Origin: Allocoleopsis franciscana PCC 7113
GTDB taxonomy: Bacteria > Cyanobacteriota > Cyanobacteriia > Cyanobacteriales > Coleofasciculaceae
Direction of reading: 5' to 3'
NCBI RefSeq assembly: GCF_000317515.1
Contig: NC_019738.1
Coordinates: forward strand, 5,296,001-5,360,000
DNA length: 64,000 bases
Positions 28,672-37,511 of the stretch are shown piece after piece. The notes beneath the pieces are model-generated. The model had not been told where the DNA came from. It saw only the letters and a list, made by a program, of their open reading frames with translations, and ran no database searches. The position numbers and the translations under genes were made by a program. Each line of letters opens with the position of its first letter. The stretch's first letter is position 1.

Positions 28672-29904
28672 ATGACTTTAAATGTCCATGATTCACTGAT
28701 ACCAGAGGCGGCTCTCTCGGTTACAGGATTAACCGACTACATCCAGGACTTGTTAGAGCAGGATGACCAACTTCGGCAGGTTTGGGTGATCGGGGAAGTT
28801 TCTAGTGCGAACCCACATCGGAGTGGAATATTTTTCACACTCCAAGACCCGGATTCTAAGGCGTCGATTCAGTGTGTCGTTTGGACGAGCCAACTCGGTA
28901 AGCTGGTGCAGTTACCGGTGGCAGGGGAGCAGTTGATTATTTTGGGTAGTATCCGAGTTTATCCACAGCGGGGACAGTACCAACTAACAATTTGGCAGGC
29001 ATTGCCAGCCGGTGAGGGATTGCAGGCGTTGCGTTATCGCCAGTTGCGAAATCGACTGGAGGCAGAAGGGTTATTGGCTCAATCACGGAAGCGTCCGCTC
29101 CCCACTCATCCTCAAATTATTGCCGTCGTTACTTCGCCACAAGCTGCGGCCTGGGGGGATATTCAACGCACACTTTGGCATCGGTATCCGGGGTTGCAGG
29201 TATTGTTGTCACCCGCGCAGGTACAGGGAGAATTGGCTCCCGCCTCCATTGTGGAAGCGATTGAGCGAGTTGAGCAGGATGGCAGAGCACAACTGCTGAT
29301 TTTATCGCGAGGGGGTGGAGCCTCTGAGGATTTGGCTTGCTTTAATGATGAACGGGTGGTGAGGGCGATCGCACAATGTTCGATTCCCGTACTCACTGGA
29401 ATTGGTCATCAACGGGATGAATCTTTGGCTGATTTGGTGGCGGATGTCTGCGCTCACACTCCTACGGCAGCCGCAGAATTAGCGGTGCCTGAATTGGCGA
29501 CGTTTTATGCGGAACACCAACAGCGGCAACAGGCTCTTAATAACGCCGTGCATCAAGTTTTGAATGCCTCCAACCAGCAACTGCAACAGTTCAAAGAGCG
29601 ATTGCAACGCTTACCAATCAAGCGACAATTGCGGGATGAACAAAAAGCGATCGCATCCAAACGTCAGCAATTAATTCAATACACATCACGCCGTCTTAGT
29701 CAAGATAGCCAGCACTGTGAGTTCTTGCGGCAAAGATTAGCAACTCTTGACCCAGAGAATGTCTTGAAACGAGGCTATGCGGTGGTGCGAACGGAAAATG
29801 GAATGATTGCTCGTTCAACTGCGAATTTAGTTACCGGACAGGAATTACAGATTCAGCTAGGAGAGGGTCAAGTTAAAGTTAACGTGACAGAAATTCTGGA
29901 CTAG
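28672..29904 (+). CDS. xseA: Exodeoxyribonuclease VII large subunit
   Basis: A 410-residue catalytic subunit of exonuclease VII, which degrades single-stranded DNA. N-terminal OB-fold domain ([35 protein letters not shown]), central nuclease domain ([65 protein letters not shown]) and a coiled-coil C-terminus. Complete. Its partner xseB usually lies next to it but here begins 5.2 kb downstream on the same strand. Confidence 0.97.
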   Translation: MTLNVHDSLIPEAALSVTGLTDYIQDLLEQDDQLRQVWVIGEVSSANPHRSGIFFTLQDPDSKASIQCVVWTSQLGKLVQLPVAGEQLIILGSIRVYPQRGQYQLTIWQALPAGEGLQALRYRQLRNRLEAEGLLAQSRKRPLPTHPQIIAVVTSPQAAAWGDIQRTLWHRYPGLQVLLSPAQVQGELAPASIVEAIERVEQDGRAQLLILSRGGGASEDLACFNDERVVRAIAQCSIPVLTGIGHQRDESLADLVADVCAHTPTAAAELAVPELATFYAEHQQRQQALNNAVHQVLNASNQQLQQFKERLQRLPIKRQLRDEQKAIASKRQQLIQYTSRRLSQDSQHCEFLRQRLATLDPENVLKRGYAVVRTENGMIARSTANLVTGQELQIQLGEGQVKVNVTEILD

Positions 29905-29963
29905 TAATAGATTTATTTTGCTTCTGTCTCAACAAAAAACCCTACTTGGAGGACATACCTGAG

Positions 29964-30569
29964 ATGCCATACAGTCAATTTAGCATAGACCAAATCGAGA
30001 CAAATTTTGGAATAACTATCTCTGAAAGAGTCGGGATTTTTGCTGATATATCTGAGGTTACGTACAGTGATTTTCTTGCAGAACTTTTGCAAGAATATAT
30101 ACCTTTAGCTCTGGCTATTGATACAGAAAAATCTCGTTCAGAATTAATAATAGCACCAATTTTAGTTGAACTCAAAAAGCAATTAAATTATCAGGTAAGT
30201 TTATTTTCAGGGAAAGAATTTAATGTTGCCCCTGAAAGAGGCTTAAGTGGTTTTTGTGATTTTTTAATCAGCCGTTCACCAGAACAGTTATTGATTAAGG
30301 CACCAGTGATCACTTTAGTGGAGGCAAAAAATGATAACATTCAATCCGGGTTGGGGCAATGTATGGCAGAAATGTTAGCGGCTCAGTTATTTAACGAGCG
30401 TAAAGGAAATGAAATTAAAACAATCTATGGTGCTGTGACCACAGGAAGTATCTGGAAATTCATGAGACTAGAAGGGCAAGTGATTGAAATTGACTTAAAT
30501 GAGTATTTCCTGAGTAATGTGGGGAAAATATTAGGAATTTTCCGCAGCGGCCTTGAGTCTAATCGTTAA
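29964..30569 (+). CDS. Putative PD-(D/E)XK nuclease-like protein
   Basis: A 201-residue AT-rich protein. [34 protein letters not shown] and [18 protein letters not shown] give an arrangement of E, D and E-x-K (GFCDFLI...LVEAKND) that fits a restriction-endonuclease-like fold, as in type I-R-related stand-alone proteins; catalysis is inferred. The ATG at 29964 ([12 protein letters not shown]) has GGAGG at 29948-29952; a TTG at 29946 is less likely. It starts 60 bp after xseA. Composition unlike recA/xseA suggests insertion between xseA and xseB. Confidence 0.6.
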   Translation: MPYSQFSIDQIETNFGITISERVGIFADISEVTYSDFLAELLQEYIPLALAIDTEKSRSELIIAPILVELKKQLNYQVSLFSGKEFNVAPERGLSGFCDFLISRSPEQLLIKAPVITLVEAKNDNIQSGLGQCMAEMLAAQLFNERKGNEIKTIYGAVTTGSIWKFMRLEGQVIEIDLNEYFLSNVGKILGIFRSGLESNR

Positions 30570-30615
30570 TTAGACAACAATAAAAAAAGCGATAAATTTG
30601 TTTGCGGATGCTGCC

Positions 30616-31395
30616 TTAGTATGAATTTCTGTAGCGAGCGCTCGCATCCAATGCCATCTGTTTGTAAGAGGCATCTTTGACAGTTTTGGCAACCTCAAGG
30701 GCTTTGTCGTCCTGACCTTTCTCTGCTAAGATTATTGCGATCGTTGCTAATGCCCTCGCTTTGAAATCGGCGTGGTTGATACTTTGAACTGCCTCAAGAG
30801 CTTTGTCGTACTGACCAGCAGTGGCATAACTGAGGGAATTATAAGCCAACGCCGAATCCGTATCTAACAACGTATGTCCTGGACCTCGGCCACCGAGCAA
30901 ACCGTATGCTTCTGTGTTGGGGCCGCATTCTATGCCGTTCTCTCGTATGATTGGAGGCTCGGCAGGACGTGGGATTTTAGACCAGTTGGATCGCCCATCA
31001 TCTTTGGTTTTACAGATGAGTACTGTTGTCAAAATTTCACCTGTCTGTTCATTAGGAACTAATAGGTAGACAGTCGAAACATAGCCTCTGAGTCCGTTTT
31101 TGCGAGGGGTTGCATAGTTAAATACCGCTAAGGGCGTGGCACGAATTGAATAGTCGTAGTTTTTTGTCTGAGGTTTAATGCTAATACCCAGAGATGCCAT
31201 GGAATCGGAAAACTTTTGCTGCTCTAGAAAGTAAGCACTCTGGGCACGGTTCATGCTGCCGAGATTGTTTATTGCTTCCCTTTCCTTATCCTTCCGACTT
31301 TGGCGAAACATAGAAGGGATGACTATGACAAAAAGCAAGGCGACAATAATATATTGAAGACTCTTCAACAACGGCTCTTTCACTATATGTAGCAA
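30616..31395 (-). CDS. Type IV pilin-like G/H protein with TPR tail
   Basis: A ~259-residue protein: one N-terminal hydrophobic helix (LQYIIVALLFVIVIPSMF), then the pilin-like G/H region (INNLGSMNRAQSAYFLEQQ, KFSDSMASLGI, NYDYSIRATPLAVFNYA) and TPR-like helices at the end (AYNSLSYATAGQYDKALEAV, ILAEKGQDDKALEVAKTV). The fold family is that of cyanobacterial pilin-like proteins of unknown role. The start is uncertain: TTG at 31395 or GTG at 31383. It is the downstream neighbour, same strand, of a kinase gene that carries the same pilin-like module, so one may derive from the other. Confidence 0.75.
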   Translation of the reverse strand: MLHIVKEPLLKSLQYIIVALLFVIVIPSMFRQSRKDKEREAINNLGSMNRAQSAYFLEQQKFSDSMASLGISIKPQTKNYDYSIRATPLAVFNYATPRKNGLRGYVSTVYLLVPNEQTGEILTTVLICKTKDDGRSNWSKIPRPAEPPIIRENGIECGPNTEAYGLLGGRGPGHTLLDTDSALAYNSLSYATAGQYDKALEAVQSINHADFKARALATIAIILAEKGQDDKALEVAKTVKDASYKQMALDASARYRNSY

Positions 31396-31431
31396 ACATT
31401 TAGCTAATTGATATGATAGCCGCTAAAAAGT

Positions 31432-33258
31432 TTAGCGATCGCCTTCAGTCTCTTCAGCCCTTTGGGACAGAATCCCTACTGCTTGGGATTTTGGTTCGGC
31501 TACGGCATACTGCTGGGAAATATCTGCCCAAATCATGGCTTTAGTATCAGCCTCTTTGAGGGTGTTGGCGATTTCAAGAGCTTGGGACAGAATTTCCATC
31601 GCTTGGGATTGTTGCCCTGCGACGGCATACTGTTGGGCAATATCTGTTAACACCCAAGCTTTGATGTCATCATCGGGGATGGTTTTGGCGACCTCAAGGG
31701 CTTGGGAGAGGCTGGGAGTGGATTGCACCCTTTGATGAGTGTTGGCACGAGTAATTGCCTTTAACGCCTTCTCTTTGAGAGGACTCGAATCGATGGCTTG
31801 GGCTACTACCAGGGCTTGGTTGTACTGTCCCGTGACGGCATAATTAACAGAGTTATAGGCCAAAGCCGAATCTTTGCCTAACATAATCCGTCCTGTTGGA
31901 TTGTCGGTGGTGCGATTGAGGTATTGGGTATTGGAGCCACACTCTAGGACGTTACCCTGCACAATTGGCTCAGTGAGGTCACTTTGTTCCTCTAGCACAA
32001 TAGGCTCACAAGCGATCGCGATCGTTACAAGCTCATCCTTTCCCTCGTTACCCGATTCCAGGAACACACCCCCCACATAGCTTGTCACCTCCTTGTTGCG
32101 GGACGTTGCATAGTTAAATACAGCTAAAGGTGTAGCATGAGTGGAATATTCATAGTTTTCGGTCGGATTTTTCATGCCAATTGCCAAGGTTTGGACGGAA
32201 TCGGCAAACTTCTGATGCTTTAAGAAATACGATTGCTGGGCACGGTTGATGATACCAAGACCGCTTTTGCCTTGGCACGACTTGCAGCCCCCTCGGTAAA
32301 CCATAAAATTGGGCACAGCAACCGCAAAAACCAAGACAGCCGCAGATTGGAGTAACGCTAAGCCCCCAATCCGACCATAGCGTGCTTTCTGGACAGTTCC
32401 TTCACTCTTATGACTGGCGGCTTGCAATGCCATCAGGGCTTGACGTGCCTGGGAAAAGCGTCGTTCGGGAGCGGGGTCTGTGAGTTTCTCAATCCAGTGA
32501 GCGAAACTAGGGGTAAGGGTGACTTTATCCTGAAATTGCAGACGCATCCGCTGCTGGGGTAAGTTCGCTGGAGATGTGCCTGTTAACAAATGAATCAGGG
32601 TTGCTCCCAAAGCATACAGATCACTGGCACTCACGGCACGTCCCCACAGTTGTTCCGGTGGAGCATAACCGCCAGTTCCTACTACTGTGAAAGTAACTTT
32701 CTCTGCCTTGGCTTTTTCTTGCACCGCCCCGAAATCCACCAAGTAAACTTGCTCATTTTCTGCCCAAATAATATTGCTGGGCTTGATGTCGCGATGTAGA
32801 ACTGGCGGACTTAATTCATGTAAATAAATCAAGATATTGAGCAACTGGGTGGCTATCTCTTTGGCCTCAGCTTCACTAAAGCGCTGGCGACTGTTGAAAA
32901 GTTGTTGTAAGGATAGGCCTTTGATGTAGTCCTGCACTAATCCAAACCAAGGTAGACCTCCGCCTGTCTCCTTGTCCACCGAAAAATAATCGCGATACCG
33001 AGGAATTTGGGGATGGTTAAGATGTTTTAAAACTTGCGCCTCTCGTTCAAATAACTTCAGGTCGTCCCACTGAGTCTGAGGGCTAAAAGGCAACAGTTTA
33101 ACAATGACTGGCTGTTTGGGTTCTGCTGCTAAATCAAAAGCCAGCCAAGTTTGACGACTGGGATTGTTGCTCAATTTTTGAGAGAGTTGATAACGTCCCT
33201 GTAAAATCTGTTCGGCTTGCAGCATAATTTCTTGTTGTTTGTTGTGCGTTGATCTCAA
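31432..33258 (-). CDS. Ser/Thr protein kinase fused to pilin-like and TPR domains
   Basis: A 608-residue membrane protein (597 if the ATG at 33225, MLQAEQILQGRY, is used). Kinase domain ~20-270 with the lysine K54, HRDIKPSN (155-162; catalytic D157) and DFG (175-177); a membrane helix ~297-316; then an extracytoplasmic pilin-like G/H segment (GIINRAQQSYFLKHQKFAD, YEYSTHATPLAVFNYA) and TPR-like repeats (AYNSVNYAVTGQYNQALVVA, then two DIAQQYAVAGQQSQAMEIL-type units). It should phosphorylate proteins in response to something sensed outside through the pilin-like part. The module is shared with the gene directly downstream. Confidence 0.88.
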   Translation of the reverse strand: MRSTHNKQQEIMLQAEQILQGRYQLSQKLSNNPSRQTWLAFDLAAEPKQPVIVKLLPFSPQTQWDDLKLFEREAQVLKHLNHPQIPRYRDYFSVDKETGGGLPWFGLVQDYIKGLSLQQLFNSRQRFSEAEAKEIATQLLNILIYLHELSPPVLHRDIKPSNIIWAENEQVYLVDFGAVQEKAKAEKVTFTVVGTGGYAPPEQLWGRAVSASDLYALGATLIHLLTGTSPANLPQQRMRLQFQDKVTLTPSFAHWIEKLTDPAPERRFSQARQALMALQAASHKSEGTVQKARYGRIGGLALLQSAAVLVFAVAVPNFMVYRGGCKSCQGKSGLGIINRAQQSYFLKHQKFADSVQTLAIGMKNPTENYEYSTHATPLAVFNYATSRNKEVTSYVGGVFLESGNEGKDELVTIAIACEPIVLEEQSDLTEPIVQGNVLECGSNTQYLNRTTDNPTGRIMLGKDSALAYNSVNYAVTGQYNQALVVAQAIDSSPLKEKALKAITRANTHQRVQSTPSLSQALEVAKTIPDDDIKAWVLTDIAQQYAVAGQQSQAMEILSQALEIANTLKEADTKAMIWADISQQYAVAEPKSQAVGILSQRAEETEGDR

Positions 33259-33421
33259 GTCTGGACTTCACCCCGCTAGACCTCATAGTCTGGCTTCGTC
33301 ACTATCCTGTGTTAGCCCAGCGAGACAACCTAAACTGACTTGTCAAATACCCTAGGGGAGAGATCAATCCACTATCTAAACCATCAAATAGAGCAACTTT
33401 AACTTTCATCTCTTTCCTCAT

Positions 33422-34270
33422 TTATCCGGCTGACAGCCAATTTTTAATTTTTTGGGCCAACCATTCGCACTCCGCTTCCCATAGTTCCTCGCCTAACACA
33501 TATCTCTGATTGCCAGAGTGGATCACTATTCCTTCAAACGGTATCGCTTCAATGCTTTTAATGTCTGAGATTCGGCAAGAGCTGTAGCGTTCATTATTAA
33601 AACTCAATAAAAATTTATTAATGATCCTATTGTCAAAAGGTCGATCAAAGATTATATGGTTTCCTTTTTTATAGATATAGAGGCTCTGAATGCCAAAGCA
33701 AGCCAATCGGGCTTGATTGATATCATCTCGAACTATTTTCAGTTCTTTTACGGTCTTTTTAGCTGACCATGATAGAAAGAGAGTTAACGGAATAACTAGC
33801 AACAACGCAGATAGCTTTAAATTCCCCGTTAGTATGGCAAAGACTACCGAAAAACCCCCTAATAGTCCTATCACCATCGGTGAAATCAGCAAGAGCAAGG
33901 ATGCTAAACTGAGAAGTAATTTCCCGCCAAACCGAATCAGGTTATGAAGGGAGAGTTGACCGACATGAACTTGAATCCATAATTGATTTTGATCGGCTTG
34001 AGCTTGAATGTGCCGTGTTGCAGGCTTACGGATTGTTGGTTCGGAAAAGGGCAGTGAACGACCCGTTTTAAGAGCCTCTAGGGCCTGAGTGGCGCTGACA
34101 AATCGCCGTTCTAAATCGGGTTCTGTCATGGATTCAATCCATGAAGGTAAATCATAATCTCCAGGACTTGGGTGGCAATGGCTTTTACCTGCTCTTCTGA
34201 AAAGCGCTGACTCTCATCCAACCGTTGCTCAAGGGAGTAGCCTGGAATAGAATCTTGCACTGTAACGGTA
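33422..34270 (-). pseudogene. Decayed Ser/Thr kinase with internal deletion
   Basis: The 235-residue C-terminal part (TEPDLERRFVSATQALEAL, two membrane helices, then an SH3/PH-like tail) is intact from an ATG at 34129. Just upstream, in another frame, the minus strand encodes kinase subdomains V-VI: VQDSIPGYSLEQRLDES, RFSEEQVKAIATQVLE, IYLHGLNP, then TGA. The HRD and DFG parts are missing. The two pieces overlap at GATTATGATTTACCTTCATGG, readable as both halves, so a deletion removed the catalytic core there. The tail could still be expressed as a small membrane protein. Confidence 0.75.
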
Positions 34271-34609
34271 GTACCTATCTCGTGGGTGTGACCACTTATG
34301 CAAGAAAACTCATGAAAGAACCGGATTTTTCAAGGGAAAAGACTGGCGCATTGAGTTCTTGCTTCCATCCTCAGCCCTTCACCTCAAGGATTTAAAGCTG
34401 AATTAACGTTCCGACTCCTGACTTGCAGCGCTGTGAGCTTTGATACTTGTGTGAACTTTTTAAAGGTAAAGGAGGAGTTAGATTTTTTCCTGCCTCTATC
34501 CTCCAAAATCCCGCAAAACCTGTCAATGTCTGCCCTTTGATAGTGTGTGCCTGATCAGATGCAAATTTAAGCTGGAACTTGTCAGTTAGCTGTTTTGAAG
34601 CAAAATTGT
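34271..34609. other. Gap without a recognisable gene
   Basis: Nothing on either strand continues the kinase remnant upstream of ~34270, and no RNA structure or repeat stands out. It must contain the promoter of the small ORF at 34610, but no clear boxes were found. Confidence 0.4.
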
Positions 34610-34837
34610 ATGAGTTCTGAACAACCCAATTCGTCTATCAACCCAGAAAAGGAGCGGCATCAAGAGGACTCTGTGCTCAAAGATACTGTCGATCCACAAG
34701 ATTTAGCTTATACGAGTGGCTCTGTCTCAAATCCAGATGAACTTCGCAGTAACCCGGCAGTAGTTCCTCAAACCCTCGATGAACCTGCTGATATCCGAGA
34801 GGGTTTCAAGTTCGACAGAGATAGAGACACCGAGTAA
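34610..34837 (+). CDS. Small acidic disordered protein
   Basis: A 75-residue hydrophilic protein (MSSEQPNSSINPEKERHQED) rich in D, E, P and S, ending GFKFDRDRDTE, with no predicted helix core. The frame is open five codons earlier from a TTG; ATG at 34610 is preferred. Composition is protein-like and it is followed by a hairpin CCACTCCT/AGGAGTGG (34855-34881). No family is recognised. Confidence 0.5.
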   Translation: MSSEQPNSSINPEKERHQEDSVLKDTVDPQDLAYTSGSVSNPDELRSNPAVVPQTLDEPADIREGFKFDRDRDTE

Positions 34838-34854
34838 TCATCAATCCGGTTCGT

Positions 34855-34881
34855 CCACTCCTTTAATCCTCCTAGGAGTGG
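34855..34881 (+). terminator. Hairpin after small acidic ORF
   Basis: CCACTCCT (34855-34862) and AGGAGTGG (34874-34881) are exact complements with an 11-base loop. No T run follows; probably an mRNA 3' end. Confidence 0.4.
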
Positions 34882-35069
34882 GTATGGCTACCCGAAGTAT
34901 TTATCCAACGGCAACTGCCAGTGTGGTTAGTTATGGGATGGACAAGAGTGATTGGCGCTTTATCCTAACCAGTGATATTTGAGTCCGCGAGGGGCTGAGA
35001 TGGGTTAAGCCCTTGCAGGGAGATTGAGTTCTTTGTCACAGTGAGAGAGTCAACTCTATTACTGCTGTT

Positions 35070-35327
35070 ATGATTAAACCTGCTCGTGCCTCTAATTCCC
35101 CTCAAGTTGATGCCTCACTTCCGGAAAATTGGAACTACGAGACAACTGTTGCTCAAGTGGAAACGATTATTCACCAGATTGAAACGGGTGAATTAGAACT
35201 CGCAGACGTTTTTGAACAATTTGCCGCCGCTGTGAGGTACCTACGTCAGTGTGAGGCTTTCCTACAACAGCGGCAGCAACAAATGGATTTGGTGATTGAG
35301 ACACTCGAAGAAGAGTCAGATTTTTAG
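35070..35327 (+). CDS. xseB: Exodeoxyribonuclease VII small subunit
   Basis: An 85-residue helical protein. [32 protein letters not shown] with [18 protein letters not shown] matches XseB, which binds the large subunit in several copies. The N-terminal ~18 residues are a short extension. It is separated from xseA by 5.2 kb containing a nuclease-like gene, pilin-like and kinase genes and a decayed kinase, an unusual split. Confidence 0.92.
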   Translation: MIKPARASNSPQVDASLPENWNYETTVAQVETIIHQIETGELELADVFEQFAAAVRYLRQCEAFLQQRQQQMDLVIETLEEESDF

Positions 35328-35368
35328 GGGTTGCAACCCTAAATTTGACTTTGATTTTGACCGATTAT

Positions 35369-35986
35369 CTAGCCCAGTCTTTGAATTCCCACATGTTTGA
35401 TAAAGGCATACCAATCTGTATTAAAACCCTTAAATTCAAGGTCTTTTAGGGTAAATTTTACATGATTCCGATCAAGGGGTAATTTAACAACGTTATTGGC
35501 ATCTGGCTTGTCGGTTAAAAGCACCAGTTCAGTGCCTGCGGGTATAACTTGTTTTGATTGATCGTTGAGTACGCTACTATCGTCAACGGGTTCTCGCTTG
35601 ATGACGGTGTCTACGTTGAAGACCATTTTCAGGAAACCTTGTTGATTCCCGATGGTTGTTTTATCCACGGGAATTTTTACGATATTTTTTTCGGTTTGCT
35701 TGGAAACCATTGCATCGATCGTTGTTACAGAGCTGAGTACTTTCTGAGTAATTTCGGCATCCCTTGAATAAGCATACCAATCACTATTAAAGCCCTTGAA
35801 TTGAAGTTTTTCAAAGGTTAATCTATAGTGGTCTTGGTTGCTGGAGGGTGGCCCATAGGACTGGATCACAAGTAACGTACCCACAGGAACCGACTGACGC
35901 TTATTACTTGGCAGGTCTGAGGCTTGAATAACTTCTCGTTTCAGAATTGTATCTCGTTTAAAGAGAATTCGGGTTAAGCTTGCCAT
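35369..35986 (-). CDS. Two-repeat protein, DTxxKRE / FKGFNxDWYAF module
   Basis: A 205-residue protein made of two ~85-residue units: ILFKRDTILKREVIQASDLP, PVGTLLVIQSY and LQFKGFNSDWYAYSRDAEI; then VFNVDTVIKREPVDDSSVL, PAGTELVLLTD and LEFKGFNTDWYAFIKHVGI. The module resembles beta-rich, SH3-like units found beside amidase or peptidase domains in cyanobacterial proteins, but no enzyme domain is present here. No signal peptide. Function unknown; a binding role is inferred from the fold type only. Confidence 0.65.
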   Translation of the reverse strand: MASLTRILFKRDTILKREVIQASDLPSNKRQSVPVGTLLVIQSYGPPSSNQDHYRLTFEKLQFKGFNSDWYAYSRDAEITQKVLSSVTTIDAMVSKQTEKNIVKIPVDKTTIGNQQGFLKMVFNVDTVIKREPVDDSSVLNDQSKQVIPAGTELVLLTDKPDANNVVKLPLDRNHVKFTLKDLEFKGFNTDWYAFIKHVGIQRLG

Positions 35987-36026
35987 ATTTTATCCTGAAC
36001 ATTAGATAAGTTTGACAATGTATTCT

Positions 36027-36140
36027 TCAACTGATACTGCCACGTTTCCAGACTTACTTGTTAGATATTTATATATTTCTTAAGCCTGCACGAATGATTT
36101 GTTGTTTCGACAAGGAGAAACAAAGGAGTGCGATCGCATC
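36027..36140 (-). pseudogene. Decayed copy of the nurA 3' end
   Basis: This stretch repeats the last ~110 bases of nurA in the same orientation. Its minus strand reads KQQIIRAGLRNI, stop, ISNK, stop, VWKRGSIS, stop, beside nurA's EQQMIRVGLRNVGTSYKEARKRGSIS (two pieces). Shared DNA includes AACTGATACTGCC and GATTTGTTGTT versus CATTTGTTGTT. It is a tandem duplication of the gene end that has since acquired stops. Confidence 0.85.
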
Positions 36141-36163
36141 CTTCACCCTTTCAAAAGCGTGAT

Positions 36164-37357
36164 TTAACTGATACTGCCCCGCTTCCGCGCTTCCTTATAA
36201 GAGGTTCCGACATTTCTTAATCCGACGCGAATCATTTGTTGTTCTAGCAAGGCGAAGAAACGGGCGCGATCGCCACCTCGGACAACGGCTTGATTATGCG
36301 CCTCTGCCAATGCCACCGGATAGCCAAATCCTTTGTGAACCTGTGCTAGGGTCAAGCTGAGAGCTTGATTAAGTAACGAGGAATTCTCTGCAACCCATTG
36401 GGGCATTTCAATCCGAGCCACTTCTGTGCCAACGTGGACATAGCAGAAGTAAATGCGATGATCGCCGTATAAGTCCAAAATTCGGGCAGAACTGCGAAAC
36501 AAGGGGCTGCGCTGTCCTGGTTGCAACAAAGTAGTCCAAAACGCGGCATCTCGCAAGGGGTCAACAATTTGGCAGGGAAACTTATCGATGATGCTAGCGC
36601 AGTGAGTCGCGCAGTCAGGCATCTCGTGAGGACAAGCTTGTAGTCGGAGGAAATTCAATGCTTCCAGGCTACGAGAGGCGCTCAAATATCCTAACAGGGG
36701 AACGTTGACAGAACGCAGTTGATTCCAGGCGTCTAAAATGGGGGGCAAAATGCGATCGCGTGCCTCCCCTGGCATCCCTTCCAAAAACCAGTAAATCAGC
36801 GAACCATCCACCATTGCTAAATTAGGAATATCAAAATGGGAGCCTGGTGGATTGACCCAACGGCAGGCCATTTCTGCTAACATGATTACCTCTGAAACCG
36901 TCCGCCGATGCCCCATCCATTCTTCGGTACGAATACCCCATTGCCGGGAAACATATAAGTCTTCAGGTCGGTAAAATACTTCAGGTAAGCTATCTAACAA
37001 AGGATGCAAACTCTGTCCATAGTGCAACATCACCCGACCGACATTAATCAGATAACAGTAGGCAATTTCATGATGAGAGGGCGCAATTTGTGACCCATCG
37101 GTGGCGAAGATGGTGTGGCTTTCTGGGGGAGAATTAAGGTCAATTCGAGTATCCAGAGGTTCAATCGGTGTGGCGGCGGTGAACGTCATGCGCTCTCGCC
37201 ATTGTTGTTGCCGTTTCACCAATTCTTCCTGTTGAAGCAGAGCTTGTAATAGTAGTTGTTGACCGAGTTCCAAGCGTTGGCGACTTGCCGCTGCCTCTAA
37301 TCTCAAGTGCTGACTAATCCCAGGAATTTGCCCTGCAAGTTTTGTTAAATCTAGCAT
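36164..37357 (-). CDS. nurA: NurA-domain nuclease
   Basis: A 397-residue protein with the NurA core: FATDGSQIAPSHHEIAYCY (near residues 84-102; acidic residue D86 is the expected metal ligand) and later NLAMVDGSLIYWFLEG (second acidic site) and LEALNFLRLQ. In archaea NurA works with HerA in DNA end resection; bacterial homologues occur with HerA-like ATPases, none of which is in the window. The cyanobacterial family is of similar length. A decayed duplicate of its 3' end follows directly. Close to recA and exonuclease VII genes, but not in one operon. Confidence 0.85.
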   Translation of the reverse strand: MLDLTKLAGQIPGISQHLRLEAAASRQRLELGQQLLLQALLQQEELVKRQQQWRERMTFTAATPIEPLDTRIDLNSPPESHTIFATDGSQIAPSHHEIAYCYLINVGRVMLHYGQSLHPLLDSLPEVFYRPEDLYVSRQWGIRTEEWMGHRRTVSEVIMLAEMACRWVNPPGSHFDIPNLAMVDGSLIYWFLEGMPGEARDRILPPILDAWNQLRSVNVPLLGYLSASRSLEALNFLRLQACPHEMPDCATHCASIIDKFPCQIVDPLRDAAFWTTLLQPGQRSPLFRSSARILDLYGDHRIYFCYVHVGTEVARIEMPQWVAENSSLLNQALSLTLAQVHKGFGYPVALAEAHNQAVVRGGDRARFFALLEQQMIRVGLRNVGTSYKEARKRGSIS

Positions 37358-37371
37358 TGGTCAAGAGAGTT

Positions 37372-37440
37372 AAAAGTTGCAAGGTTGAATGTTGGATGTT
37401 TGGGAGAGCCGTCGAACGTTGAAAGGTTTAATATTAGAAA
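37372..37440. repeat. GTTGAA-type low-complexity repeats
   Basis: AAGGTTGAATGTTGG, GAACGTTGAAAGGTTT and similar short units, of the same family as 14758-14790, 17155-17195 and 27081-27181. Non-coding gap between nurA and the tnpB element. Confidence 0.4.
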
Positions 37441-37511
37441 ATTTCTCAGATAAACCGCTAACATTCAACTGACTCACCAACGCTTTGACTGCTGCTGTGC
37501 ACTACAAGCTT

